Shown piece by piece: positions 32,910 through 43,172 of a stretch of 44,423 nucleotides of DNA. Source of the DNA: Clostridiaceae bacterium. Lineage in GTDB: Bacteria; Bacillota; Clostridia; Lachnospirales; Lachnospiraceae. Every line of letters begins with the position of its first letter. Position 1 is the first letter of the stretch. A model generated the notes under the pieces. That model was not told the origin of the DNA. It saw only the letters and a program-made list of their open reading frames with translations, and did not search any database. Position numbers and translations under genes: made by a program. The DNA lies in NCBI GenBank assembly GCA_910574345.1, contig CAJSZV010000034.1, positions 1 through 44,423 of the forward strand. Reading direction: 5' to 3'.

Positions 32910-34565
32910 ATGAAGTTAACAAAGAAAATCTTGTCCATGACGTTGGCGGCAGCCATGACAGCAGGAGCCCTTGCCGGGTGCGGCGGCAGTCAGTCTGCGC
33001 CTACAACGGCAGCCCCGACTCAGGCGGCGGCAGGCGAGGCGGCAACAGAGGCTTCCGGCAGCAAAGACACTCAGCCCGCAGCCACAGAGGCCGCAAAAGA
33101 AGCGCCGGGCGCGGCGGAGGCCGGAGGAAGCCTTGTCATCGCCATTCCCCAGACCCACGGCACCTTCTTTATGCCTCAGTCCACCAGCACTGCCGACCGT
33201 TTCGGCGCCCAGCCTGTTCTGGAATCCTTAGGCCGGGCAGATTCCGAGGGAAATTATTATCCATGGCTGGCGGAAGAATTTATCACGGATGCAGACAAAC
33301 TTACCTTTACCATCAAGCTGAGAGAGGGCGTAACCTTCACAGACGGTTCCGACTGCAATGCGGAGGTGGTAGCCTGGAACATTCAGCAGTATATTGACAA
33401 CGGCAAGGCCAGTGAGATCGGAACGCCCAAGAGCATCAATGTGGTGGATGATCTGACTGTGGAGATCCAGTATGACAGCTGGGCTAACAACTGGGACAAC
33501 GTAATCGGCGACATCTATATCTGCTCCAAGGCAGCTTACGATGCCAACGGCGAGGAGTGGTGCAAGACCCATGCCGTAGGTACAGGCCCGTTCCTTTTAG
33601 AGTCCTTTATTGCCGACAACAAGATTACCTACACCAAGAATGAAAATTACCGTCTGGAGGGACTTCCCTATCTTGACAAACTGGAGATTGACATGATCAC
33701 GGATACCAATACCATGATGTCCGCCCTCTTAAACAAAGAAGTAGGTGTGGCCATGAAGTTTGAGAACGAGGCTGTGATCAATGCCATCAAGCAGGCAGGT
33801 TTTGAGAGTATCGGCCAGAGAAATGCAAACTGTGCGGATATCAAGCACATTATCTGGAACAGCAAGAATCCCGACCATCCTATGGGAGACTTAAAAGTCC
33901 GTCAGGCTATTATGCATGCCATCCAGTGGGATGATGTGGCAAAAGCCCTGTCCGGCGGCATGGGAGAGGCCACACCTCTGTTCTGTACATCAGACTCCTG
34001 GGCTTACTCTCCTGACGCAGAGTTTTATGAGTACAACCTGGATACTGCAAAGCAGCTGTTAGCGGAGGCAGGATATCCCAACGGCTTTGAGACTACCATT
34101 TACACAAAGTCTGCTGATAACGACACTTCAACTGCATTCCAGGCCATCTTAGCTCAGATCGGGATTCAGGCCAAAGTGGAAGTGCTGGATAAGTCTGCGC
34201 TGGATGCTATGCAGAAGGAAGATGACATCGACGGATTCATCGCCAACCGCGGTTCCAGCAAGATGGACTTTACCAACAACTACATCCGTCTGTACTCTTC
34301 CGAGGGAATTAAGAATCACGGCATTATGCTTCGACCGGCCGAATTTGAAGAGCCTTTGTTTGCGGCAAGGGCAGCCAAGACCATTGACGAGAAGAAAGAG
34401 AATCTTCAGAAGGCAGCCATGGCTCTGGTTCATGACTATGTGATGATCACACCTCTGGCTGTGGTATATTATCAGTCCTTTGCAGTTCCGGGTCTGGCGG
34501 ACAGCGGAATCTATGAGGTGAGCCTGGAGCAGTGGACACCAGAGGCCGTTCACTGGACAAAGTAA
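32910..34565 (+). CDS. Family 5 extracellular solute-binding lipoprotein
   Basis: This is the substrate receptor of the adjacent transporter. The signal peptide with lipobox LAGC (Cys24) is followed by an Ala/Thr-rich linker to about residue 70, then the SBP_bac_5 fold (EEFITDADKLTFTIKLREGV and VGTGPFLLESF are standard blocks). Family 5 proteins bind peptides, nickel or, in several bacteria, oligosaccharides. Genome context here favours an oligosaccharide. 551 residues is normal length. AAAGGAGGAAG precedes the ATG. Confidence 0.93.
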   Translation: MKLTKKILSMTLAAAMTAGALAGCGGSQSAPTTAAPTQAAAGEAATEASGSKDTQPAATEAAKEAPGAAEAGGSLVIAIPQTHGTFFMPQSTSTADRFGAQPVLESLGRADSEGNYYPWLAEEFITDADKLTFTIKLREGVTFTDGSDCNAEVVAWNIQQYIDNGKASEIGTPKSINVVDDLTVEIQYDSWANNWDNVIGDIYICSKAAYDANGEEWCKTHAVGTGPFLLESFIADNKITYTKNENYRLEGLPYLDKLEIDMITDTNTMMSALLNKEVGVAMKFENEAVINAIKQAGFESIGQRNANCADIKHIIWNSKNPDHPMGDLKVRQAIMHAIQWDDVAKALSGGMGEATPLFCTSDSWAYSPDAEFYEYNLDTAKQLLAEAGYPNGFETTIYTKSADNDTSTAFQAILAQIGIQAKVEVLDKSALDAMQKEDDIDGFIANRGSSKMDFTNNYIRLYSSEGIKNHGIMLRPAEFEEPLFAARAAKTIDEKKENLQKAAMALVHDYVMITPLAVVYYQSFAVPGLADSGIYEVSLEQWTPEAVHWTK

Positions 34566-34595
34566 CAGAGTAATCAATGAAAGGGGAACAAGAGT

Positions 34596-35579
34596 ATGCT
34601 GGGAGATAAGATCAAGGTCCAGTCCAAAGTCGTATCAGACTACACAGATGAACAGCTTTTATTTATCAAGCAAATGGGTGTGAAATACGTGTATGTTATC
34701 TTTAAGGATGAACATACCGATTATGATTCCGTTATGAGGACAAAAGAACGCCTGGACAAACTGGGCCTTACCATTACAGATGCAGGCAATGTGCATCTCT
34801 ATAAGAGCGATAAGATTCATCTGGGACTTCCCGGACGGGATGAGGCCATTGAGGCATACAATGATTTTAACCGGATTCTTGGAAAAGCAGGAATTCCCGT
34901 TGTGTACATGACCTGGGAGCCCAATCAGGTTTTGACCACCAAATTCGCAGTGAGTACCTGCACGAGAGGCGGTGTGGGACGCCTGGTAGACATCGAAGAA
35001 TTAAAGACCCATCCATACTCCCACGGACGGTTATTTACAAAGGAAGAGATATGGGAGAACTTCAAGTATTTCCTTGACCGGACCCTTCCCGTATGTGAGG
35101 AGGCCAATGTAAAGATTGCCCTTCATCCCAACGACCCGCCGGTGGCCTGCCTAAAGGGAATCTCCAACCTGATCACCTCGGCAGAGGATTACAAACATGC
35201 CTTTGAACTGTCCGGCAACAGCCCGTATCTGGGAATGAAGATGTGTATCGGCTGCTGGCTGGAAGGCGGCGATGAGTTCGGCAATGTGCTTGAGGACATC
35301 AAATACTTTGTGGAGAATAAGAAAGTATTTGTGGTTCATTTCAGAAATGTAAGCGCCACGATTCCGTATTTTGAGGAAACTCTTCTGGAAGACGGATACA
35401 TGGATATGTATGAGGTGATGAAGCAGTTTGTCCGCTGCGACTATGACGGAGCCATCCATGTAGACCATGTTCCCGTGTGGGGCGAGAGCATAGGCGGGGA
35501 GAATTCGGCCTGGGCTTACAGCACCGGATATATGAAAGCTCTCCTCAACTGTGCAAAAGCAGAGCTTAACAGACAGTAA
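34596..35579 (+). CDS. Mannonate dehydratase-like enzyme (UxuA family)
   Basis: This TIM-barrel enzyme of 327 aa has the UxuA blocks IALHPNDPPVACLKG, MKMCIGCWLEGGDEF, VVHFRNVSATIPYFEETLLE and GAIHVDHVPVWGE, with Cys, His and Asp residues that could hold the divalent metal. UxuA dehydrates D-mannonate to 2-keto-3-deoxygluconate in hexuronate breakdown. It is somewhat shorter than the usual 345-395 residues, so another acid sugar could be the substrate. It follows the binding protein by 30 bases in the same operon. Confidence 0.8.
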   Translation: MLGDKIKVQSKVVSDYTDEQLLFIKQMGVKYVYVIFKDEHTDYDSVMRTKERLDKLGLTITDAGNVHLYKSDKIHLGLPGRDEAIEAYNDFNRILGKAGIPVVYMTWEPNQVLTTKFAVSTCTRGGVGRLVDIEELKTHPYSHGRLFTKEEIWENFKYFLDRTLPVCEEANVKIALHPNDPPVACLKGISNLITSAEDYKHAFELSGNSPYLGMKMCIGCWLEGGDEFGNVLEDIKYFVENKKVFVVHFRNVSATIPYFEETLLEDGYMDMYEVMKQFVRCDYDGAIHVDHVPVWGESIGGENSAWAYSTGYMKALLNCAKAELNRQ

Positions 35580-35610
35580 CCATTGACTTGAGACCCAAAC
35601 AGGTGATGCT

Positions 35611-36726
35611 ATGATTACATACAAAAAACAATATAAGATTCAGCCGGAATGGAGGAATCAGGACTGGGTGATAGAGAAAGCGCAGGCGGCCTTAAAGGCC
35701 CCTGTGCTCCATATAACGGATATTGCCAGCCAGAGAAGTGCCGGCGGTCCCCATGATTATTATTCCAACGGAGATTACTGGTGGCCCAACCCTGATACAA
35801 AGGACGGGCTCCCCTATATCCAGAGAGACGGCCAGACTAACCCGGATAATTTTAACGGGCACAGGATTATCATGCGTCAGATGCGCACCAATGTGGTATT
35901 TCTCACATCAGCCTATGTGCTGACCGGGGAAGAACAGTACGCAGACAGGGCAGTCACGCATCTGAAAGAGTTTTTCCTGGATGAAGATACCTATATGTCG
36001 CCCCACCTTCAATATGCTCAGGCTATCTTAGGGCTCTGTGCCGGACGGGGAATCGGCATTATCGACACCCTTCACCTGGTGGACGTGGTATTCTGTATCG
36101 AGCATCTCAAGGGCTGCAGGGCAATGACAGAGGAGATTTATACGGGATTAAAGACATGGTTCTGTAGGTATTTAGGCTGGATGTTAACGGACCCCAACGG
36201 TATCCAGGAGATGAACAAGGATAATAACCACGGCGTGTGTTTCTTTGTTCAGGCTGCAGCCTTCGCTCTCTTCACGGACAATGAGCGGATTGTGGATTTC
36301 TGCAGGGAATATTATAAGAAGGGGCTGTTAAAGCAGGAGGCAGAGGACGGTTCCTTCCCAAGAGAGACGGGAAGAACCAAGCCTTACAATTATTCTATCT
36401 TTGTAGTGGACAATATGGTGTCTCTGTGCCATCTTCTCTCCAAACCGGAGGAAAACCTGTGGGAGTATGAGTCTCCATCGGGGAGAAGTATAAAGAAAGC
36501 TCTGGATTTTATTACGCCCTATGTGCTTGACAAATCTTCCTGGCCTTATGAGCCGGATGTGATGCACTATGAAGCCTTCCCTGCCAGAACCGGGTATATG
36601 ATGCTTGCCGGCTGCACCCTGGGGAGAGAGGAACTGCTGAAACTCTATGACAGCCTTCCCGTGGAGTCCACGGACGAGGAGGCACGAAGAAATATTGCCA
36701 CAAGACAGCCTATGCTTTGGATGTAA
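35611..36726 (+). CDS. Alginate-lyase-family protein (uronide lyase-like)
   Basis: This 371-residue alpha/alpha-barrel protein of the Alginate_lyase family (PF05426 type) has GPHDYYSNGDYWWPNPDT near residue 48, NNHGVCFFVQ at about 205 and GSFPRETGRTKPYNYSIF at about 250, the blocks that hold the Asn/His/Tyr catalytic residues. It cleaves uronide-containing chains by beta-elimination if the family role holds. No signal peptide, so it is intracellular. The substrate in this operon may be a plant or host uronide rather than alginate. Last gene before a terminator. Confidence 0.82.
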   Translation: MITYKKQYKIQPEWRNQDWVIEKAQAALKAPVLHITDIASQRSAGGPHDYYSNGDYWWPNPDTKDGLPYIQRDGQTNPDNFNGHRIIMRQMRTNVVFLTSAYVLTGEEQYADRAVTHLKEFFLDEDTYMSPHLQYAQAILGLCAGRGIGIIDTLHLVDVVFCIEHLKGCRAMTEEIYTGLKTWFCRYLGWMLTDPNGIQEMNKDNNHGVCFFVQAAAFALFTDNERIVDFCREYYKKGLLKQEAEDGSFPRETGRTKPYNYSIFVVDNMVSLCHLLSKPEENLWEYESPSGRSIKKALDFITPYVLDKSSWPYEPDVMHYEAFPARTGYMMLAGCTLGREELLKLYDSLPVESTDEEARRNIATRQPMLWM

Positions 36727-36760
36727 GGTATAAGTTTGTTGTATAGAAGCTGCATGTAAG

Positions 36761-36794
36761 AAAAGAAGTCTGACCAACTGCCGGACTTCTTTTT
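36761..36794 (+). terminator. Intrinsic terminator ending the uronate operon
   Basis: Arms AAGAAGTCTG and CGGACTTCTT (one wobble) close a 9-base loop, with a T run after. It lies 35 bases behind the lyase-family gene. Confidence 0.8.
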
Positions 36795-36881
36795 GTTCCC
36801 AGGAGATCTATGGTCTTAAATGTCTGGGGGATTGTTTGGGACGGATGATAACACGTAAATGAAACAAGGAGATATAAAATA

Positions 36882-39299
36882 ATGGAAAGTCAAATGGACG
36901 TAAGGGTGCAGGGACAGGACAAGCGGGTTTATTATAAAGAGCCGTGCCCCGATAGGATCCGTATGTATTATGAGTACACGGAGGATCATTTCCGCAAGGG
37001 AAAAGATTATAACCTAAAGCTGATGAAATTTGCAAGAATCACAGGTTGGAAGCAGGATGAGAAGGGAATTCTTATGACAGTTGAGGGTGACTGTATCTAT
37101 AACACCCAGATCGACTGCGACGGGGAATTAAGGCCTGTTATAGACAAGAGCCGGGGGGAGGAACATTTCCCTGCATTTATAAGGCTGGAAATATATGAAA
37201 AGGGAATTTTCAGACTCTTGTCAGGAGTGGGAGAAGAGGAGCGGGAACATCATACGGTCATGTTGGAGGACGTCCCGCCTCTTGTGCCGGAGAAGTTTAC
37301 GGTCCGTGAGAAAGAGAGGAAACTGTGGATTGAGACTTCTGAATGTGACGGAATTGTGGGACTGGATGAGTTTGGATTCTCAATTCTGGGAAAAGACGGA
37401 AGGGTAATTTATCGACAGGAGAACCATGACTGTGTTCTGGATTTTACTCATGAAAGTTTTCCTTTCGGATTTGTGGAAAATCCGAAGACAGGGGAGCGCA
37501 TTGCAGTATGTTCTAGCAGGCTGGAACATAATGAGAGCTTTTTCGGCTTTGGAGAACAATATTCCCCGGTGGATAAAAGGATGCAGGAGATAGATGTGTT
37601 CATTACAGACCCTCTGTCAGTGGGAAGTTCCAGGACATATGTATCTCTTCCCTTTTATTTCAGCAGCAGGGGATACGGAATGTATGTTAATACCCATTAT
37701 CGAAGCAAATTTTTTATGGGAAACCGTTCTAACCGAAGCACAAGCTGTCATGTGTATGGAGAATCTTTGCTGGATATTTTTTACATTTACGGCAAGGAGC
37801 CAAAAGAGATTCTAAAGCGCTACACAGATATTACGGGCAAAAGCCCTCTGATTCCTAAATGGTCTTTGGGACTCTGGATGAGCCGGTGCTCTTATAAAAC
37901 AGAGGATGAAGTATTGTCTGTTGCAAGGGAAATGAGAAAGCGGGATCTTCCCTGTGATGTGATCAATATTGATACGGACTGGTTTGAGATTCCCTGGGCC
38001 TGTGACTGGAAATTCGGCAGTCATAATTTCCCTCATGCCCAGGCTATGATTCAGGAGCTTGACCGTATGGGAATCAAATTGAGTTTGTGGCAGAAGCCCT
38101 ATATCACTTCAGAATTTCTTCCTGAAATGAAGGAAGAGATGGAGAAAAGGGGCTGGCTTCCCAAGAATCAGTATGGTGAGATCGCCAGGGCCAATCCGGT
38201 CATGGATTTATCAAATCCTGACTGTCTGCTGTGGTATCAAAAACAGCTTAAGAATCTTCATGATATGGGTGTGAAGGTGATCAAAACCGATATGGGAGAA
38301 GGCGTCCCCATAGAAGGAAGCTACTACAAGTACAGTGGAGAGGAAATTCACAATATATACCCCTACCTCTATTCCCGCGCCGCATATGAAGCGGCCAGTC
38401 AGTCTTTACAAGAGCCTATGCTGTGGGGAAGATCGACTTATGCCGGCGGGCAGAAATATCCCATCCACTGGGGAGGTGATCCATTTACGGATTTTGACGG
38501 ACTGCGCTACAGTATCAGAGCCGGACTGTCCATGGGAATGTCCGGGTTTACCTACTGGAGCCATGACATAGGAGGCTTCTTAGGACGGCCCACAGAAGAA
38601 GTGTATATCCGGTGGATGCAGGCGGGAATGTTCTGTTCCCATACCAGGTGTCATGGAGCCAATAACCCAAGGGAGCCATGGTCTTTCGGAGAAAGGGCCG
38701 AGACTATATTCAGGAAATTCGACAGATTAAGATATGCGCTGATCCCTTACATCTATTCAACTGCCTATGCAAGAGGAAGAGAAGGGCTTCCTGTGATGGA
38801 ACATTTGTATCTGTCCGATCCCCATGACAGGAACTGCCTGTCTGTTGATGATCAATGGATGTTTGGAGATGCATTTTTAGTTGCCCCTATATTGAATGAA
38901 GGGGGGACAAGGGAAGTGTATTACCCGGAAGGCGGCTGGTATCACTGGTTTTCCAACGATTATGTGGAAGGAAAGCAGTTTTCCGTGATATCTATGGATA
39001 TGGATGATATGCCGCTTTATGTAAAGGCAGGAAGTATTGTACCAATGACGGAAGCAGTGGATTATATATCAGATGAGACTGCAGCTCCTTTGACCATCTG
39101 TGTGTATGAAAAGGAGGAGGGAAAAAGTTCATTTATCTACTATGACAAGAAGGAATATGAGATTACGGCGGAGTTTAAGGGCCAGGAGGTTGTGGTGAAT
39201 TTGGGAGGCCTAGAGAGTGAAGCTGGCGTGTGGCTAATAAGGAAATCCGGCACGGAGAAAAAACAAGGGGTTATAGGAAGCTGCCGATTCGGTGTTTAG
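36882..39299 (+). CDS. Glycoside hydrolase family 31 (alpha-xylosidase/alpha-glucosidase-like)
   Basis: This 805-residue retaining alpha-glycosidase has nucleophile D470 in VIKTDMGEGVP and acid/base D533 in HWGGDPFTDF. The N-terminal beta-sandwich contains FFGFGEQYSPVDKR, and the barrel contains WMSRCSYKTEDEV. The KTDxGE form resembles YicI-type alpha-xylosidases more than starch enzymes, but substrate cannot be fixed. No signal peptide. AAGGAGA precedes ATG 36882. No good promoter was found in the 85-base gap after the previous terminator, so partial read-through is possible. Confidence 0.9.
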   Translation: MESQMDVRVQGQDKRVYYKEPCPDRIRMYYEYTEDHFRKGKDYNLKLMKFARITGWKQDEKGILMTVEGDCIYNTQIDCDGELRPVIDKSRGEEHFPAFIRLEIYEKGIFRLLSGVGEEEREHHTVMLEDVPPLVPEKFTVREKERKLWIETSECDGIVGLDEFGFSILGKDGRVIYRQENHDCVLDFTHESFPFGFVENPKTGERIAVCSSRLEHNESFFGFGEQYSPVDKRMQEIDVFITDPLSVGSSRTYVSLPFYFSSRGYGMYVNTHYRSKFFMGNRSNRSTSCHVYGESLLDIFYIYGKEPKEILKRYTDITGKSPLIPKWSLGLWMSRCSYKTEDEVLSVAREMRKRDLPCDVINIDTDWFEIPWACDWKFGSHNFPHAQAMIQELDRMGIKLSLWQKPYITSEFLPEMKEEMEKRGWLPKNQYGEIARANPVMDLSNPDCLLWYQKQLKNLHDMGVKVIKTDMGEGVPIEGSYYKYSGEEIHNIYPYLYSRAAYEAASQSLQEPMLWGRSTYAGGQKYPIHWGGDPFTDFDGLRYSIRAGLSMGMSGFTYWSHDIGGFLGRPTEEVYIRWMQAGMFCSHTRCHGANNPREPWSFGERAETIFRKFDRLRYALIPYIYSTAYARGREGLPVMEHLYLSDPHDRNCLSVDDQWMFGDAFLVAPILNEGGTREVYYPEGGWYHWFSNDYVEGKQFSVISMDMDDMPLYVKAGSIVPMTEAVDYISDETAAPLTICVYEKEEGKSSFIYYDKKEYEITAEFKGQEVVVNLGGLESEAGVWLIRKSGTEKKQGVIGSCRFGV

Positions 39300-39335
39300 A
39301 TAGAGCTGTAATTGTACGGCTTTAAGTCATAGCAG

Positions 39336-39376
39336 TCAGCCCCCCTGCAGTATAGCAGGGGGGCTGATAATTATTC
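39336..39376. terminator. Strong bidirectional terminator after GH31
   Basis: Perfect 13-bp arms TCAGCCCCCCTGC and GCAGGGGGGCTGA (39336-39348, 39355-39367) enclose a 6-base loop. It lies between the convergent GH31 gene and the small minus-strand gene. Confidence 0.85.
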
Positions 39377-39386
39377 TTTTATGTGA

Positions 39387-39554
39387 TCAAGTTCGGTCCA
39401 AGTTAATGCCGGATACCGTTAAAAAGATCTTAAGTTCTATATATCGCTCTTTCATCTCAGCATATGCTTCCGAATTTTTATCAGATAGTCTCATATAGCG
39501 CTGGACTCTGGAAAATGCTTTGATTGAAATTTTCAGCATTTCTTTTTCTGACAT
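39387..39554 (-). CDS. Small unknown protein, 55 aa
   Basis: The protein begins MSEKEMLKISIKAFSRVQRY and is a charged single- or double-helix protein. AAGGGGATGAG lies before the ATG at 39554; an ATG 27 bases further upstream is less well placed. Heptad-like Leu/Ile/Met spacing suggests a helical hairpin, possibly a dimer. Family not recognised. It stands alone, convergent to GH31 and divergent from the GH1 leader. Confidence 0.55.
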   Translation of the reverse strand: MSEKEMLKISIKAFSRVQRYMRLSDKNSEAYAEMKERYIELKIFLTVSGINLDRT

Positions 39555-39630
39555 ATTCTCATCCCCTTTTAAAACAGCCACAATATGGTTACTGTTTTAT
39601 GTAATCGGAGAAAGAAAGGATTTAAAGCCC

Positions 39631-39659
39631 TTTTCAAATGCCTGGAAAGCTAGTATAAT
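39631..39659 (+). promoter_or_regulatory. Promoter upstream of the GH1 gene leader
   Basis: TTTTCA at 39631 and TATAAT at 39654-39659 have a 17-base spacer. A second TATAAT at 39836-39841, directly before the gene, lacks a clear -35. Confidence 0.5.
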
Positions 39660-39687
39660 AGAACGTGTTACAGTTTGCGGGGCGGGG

Positions 39688-39744
39688 AAAAATGGATGAA
39701 AGCAGTCGTCAAGCTTGCTTGTAAGACTGTTTTCATCCGTTTTT
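39688..39744 (+). terminator. Terminator-like hairpin in the GH1 gene leader
   Basis: Two 20-base arms (39688-39707 and 39725-39744) pair with only two wobble positions. The left arm begins with an A run and the right arm ends in TTTTT. It follows the upstream promoter by about 30 bases and would stop most transcripts before the gene. A smaller CCCGCC/GGCGGG hairpin follows near 39774-39788. Confidence 0.6.
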
Positions 39745-39840
39745 CCACATCGGGCGAACGCACGATGCTTCCTGCCCGCCTCCGGCGGGTAAGAAGACGT
39801 CCTTCATGAATAGTAATACAAAACCTGCAAGCTACTATAA

Positions 39841-41280
<1,440 letters not shown>

Positions 41281-41300
41281 TGATGTGACAAGCTGAGAGG

Positions 41301-41353
41301 AAGAAAAGGAGCCTTCGCCCGCCGGTGATTCGGAGGGCGGGGGCTTCTTTTTG
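41301..41353 (+). terminator. Intrinsic terminator after the GH1 gene
   Basis: A GC-rich imperfect stem (CGCCCGCC with GGGCGGGG, extended by GGAGCC and GGCTTC) is followed by TTTTT. Confidence 0.75.
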
Positions 41354-41374
41354 CCGGGTTTATACCTGAATTCA

Positions 41375-41431
41375 TTGACAAAAAAACCGGAAGTGCTATA
41401 ATGAATATAGCTACTGATTAATAAACAGTAG
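41375..41431 (+). promoter_or_regulatory. Strong promoter with overlapping palindromic operator
   Basis: TTGACA at 41375 and an extended -10, TGCTATAAT (TATAAT at 41397-41402), are 16 bases apart. CTACTG (41411-41416) and CAGTAG (41426-41431) form an inverted repeat right at the expected start of transcription. The PadR regulator encoded downstream is the obvious candidate to bind it. Confidence 0.6.
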
Positions 41432-41473
41432 TTGCAGCAGAATACGATTTAAGAAGAGAGGGGAGAGTCAGGC

Positions 41474-42328
41474 ATGGATATCAGTAAGTGGAACAAGGGT
41501 ACCGTAATATCTACGAATCAGGAATACTTACATTGGCTGGGAAAGTATTTGCTGTTCTTTTTTCCGACGAATCAGGTTCTGGAAATTCTGAAGGATTATC
41601 AGGAATATATTTCAGCCGGGAAAGAAAAAGAATCTGTGGAAGATACGGTTAAGCAGTGGGGGACGCCGGGACAGGTAGTGAGGGCTATGCTTGAAGAGAA
41701 TCCTCAGGCGAAACGGTATTGTTATCAATGGTCCGCTTTTTGGGGGGTGGCCATGATTTTGTCATTTGTTTTTTCATATTCTGTCAGTCAGGACATTGAC
41801 TGGGGGCTGATTCTGATGCCTGTCTGTGTTTTTGGCTTCCTTCATGGGCGGGGGCAGCTTGCCGTTGAACACTATCTTTTCATCAAGGCGGGCAGCGCTA
41901 AAAAGATTTTTGCGGTCTATTTTTTTCTTACAGTGACGGTTATTTTTCTGGAGGCAGAAATCCAATGGCTTGTGGAAAATGTGGAAAGGATGCCGACTCA
42001 TGTGGGAGGGATTTCCATAGGATTAGCCATTGACAGAGAATACGCTTTCTTTCAGGTTATCCTATTGCTTTTGATTCTGTGGATGGTGAAAAAGGCGGTA
42101 ACAGTCTCTATACGATATCTGCCGGACACGGCGTATCCGTTGGGAGTGATGCTGTTTATCGCAAGTGTAAGAAACTGCCTGCACAGCCTGAACATTCTTA
42201 CGACAAACGAGGTGAGAAGGGAGTTTTTATTTCCTGTGATATACTGTGCAGGGGGGATGGGAATTGCCGTCATATGGAAATGGCTGGCGGGCCGGATGGG
42301 AAGGTGCGGTTTATGGATGCGCAGATAA
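41474..42328 (+). CDS. HAAS/DUF1700-like membrane protein
   Basis: The cytoplasmic N-terminal domain (residues 20-75; FFPTNQVLEILKDYQEYISA, then a WGTPGQVVRAML turn) resembles the HAAS helical domain found with PadR regulators. It is followed by about six membrane segments (residues 88-280). The function is probably sensing or modulating an envelope state; details are unknown. GAGGGGAGAG precedes the ATG. Its 3' end overlaps the PadR gene by 16 bases. Confidence 0.75.
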   Translation: MDISKWNKGTVISTNQEYLHWLGKYLLFFFPTNQVLEILKDYQEYISAGKEKESVEDTVKQWGTPGQVVRAMLEENPQAKRYCYQWSAFWGVAMILSFVFSYSVSQDIDWGLILMPVCVFGFLHGRGQLAVEHYLFIKAGSAKKIFAVYFFLTVTVIFLEAEIQWLVENVERMPTHVGGISIGLAIDREYAFFQVILLLLILWMVKKAVTVSIRYLPDTAYPLGVMLFIASVRNCLHSLNILTTNEVRREFLFPVIYCAGGMGIAVIWKWLAGRMGRCGLWMRR

Positions 42329-42621
42329 AAAAGGGGATCCTGGAAATGTGTATCCTTAACTATATTGAAAAGGAAAGTCTGTATGGGTATGATATTATAC
42401 AGAGTATGCATGAGTTTTTCCCGGAAGTGACGGAAAGTACCTTTTATGCTATTTTGAGGCGGCTTTATAAGGAAGGAGCCGCCGTTCTATATGAGGGGCA
42501 GGTGTCTAAGGGACCTGTCCGTAAGTATTATAGAATCACGGAACAGGGGAGAGAGAAACTTAGGCGGATGAAGGAGGAGTGGAGGTATCTTCAGAGTGTG
42601 ATGGCGAAGATGGGGATTTGA
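42313..42621 (+). CDS. PadR-family transcriptional regulator
   Basis: This 102-residue winged-helix repressor has KKGILEMCILNYIEKESLYG, GYDIIQSM, EVTESTFYAILRRLYKEG and KYYRITEQGREKL. ATG at 42313 gives the compact MDAQIKKG start typical of the family. It normally precedes its HAAS membrane partner; here it follows and overlaps it. It probably represses the shared promoter through the palindrome at 41411-41431. Confidence 0.9.
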   Translation: MDAQIKKGILEMCILNYIEKESLYGYDIIQSMHEFFPEVTESTFYAILRRLYKEGAAVLYEGQVSKGPVRKYYRITEQGREKLRRMKEEWRYLQSVMAKMGI

Positions 42622-42660
42622 TTATCTTGTCTTATTGGTTCCAAACTAACACATGGTGTC

Positions 42661-42706
42661 AGCCGTCACTATTTGCAGTAGTGGCGGCTATTTCTGTTTG
42701 TTTTTG
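42661..42706 (+). terminator. Intrinsic terminator after padR-type gene
   Basis: Arms AGCCGTCACTA and TAGTGGCGGCT pair with one wobble around a 7-base loop, followed by a T-rich tract. Confidence 0.65.
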
Positions 42707-42783
42707 ATTTCCTTGTGCAAAATATTGTTTTTTTGGTGCGGACAGCATATGCTGTAATCATCAACAGGAAAGGAGACGGTTAT

Positions 42784-43062
42784 ATGGCTGGCTTCACTAC
42801 AAACATCACCATCTGCATGGATTCAGACTTGAAAGCGCAAAGTGACAGGCTATTCGGAGAACTCGGTATGAACCTGACAACGGCATTCAATATTTTTGTC
42901 CGCCAATCTCTGCGTGAGGGGCGGATTCCCTTTGACATTTCCCTTAACCAGCCAAGTAGCGAAACGGTTGTCGCTATGCTGGAAGCAGAAGGGATTGCAA
43001 AAGACCCGGCAGTAAAAGGGTATACCGACCTGGACGAACTGTTCACAGACCTGAAAGTATGA
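42784..43062 (+). CDS. RelB/DinJ-family antitoxin
   Basis: This 92-residue protein, MAGFTTNITICMDSDLKAQS and then DRLFGELGMNLTTAFNIFVR, has the ribbon-helix-helix DNA-binding motif of DinJ/RelB. The C-terminal part (DLDELFTDLKV) would wrap a RelE/YafQ-type mRNA interferase. ATG at 42784 is preceded by AAAGGAGA. No intact toxin gene follows; only a 37-codon frame overlaps its end. It may therefore be an orphan antitoxin acting as repressor, or the remains of a decayed system. Confidence 0.88.
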   Translation: MAGFTTNITICMDSDLKAQSDRLFGELGMNLTTAFNIFVRQSLREGRIPFDISLNQPSSETVVAMLEAEGIAKDPAVKGYTDLDELFTDLKV

Positions 43063-43172
43063 GGAACACAAAATTTGCCTTTATCTATGATAGCAAACCG
43101 GAGACAGCCCATGATTGCTTCCATAGGTATTATAGATGCTGTCAAAAGTCCCTCCTGGAGCTAAAGCGATAA
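43059..43172 (+). pseudogene. Possible remnant of a YafQ/RelE-type toxin gene
   Basis: ATG at 43059 overlaps the antitoxin stop (ATGA), the usual layout for the toxin of such a pair. The frame starts MRNTKF, then diverges into 31 residues unlike any toxin. After about 43080 the sequence belongs to the convergent L,D-transpeptidase gene. Only the first few codons could be toxin-derived. Confidence 0.3.
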
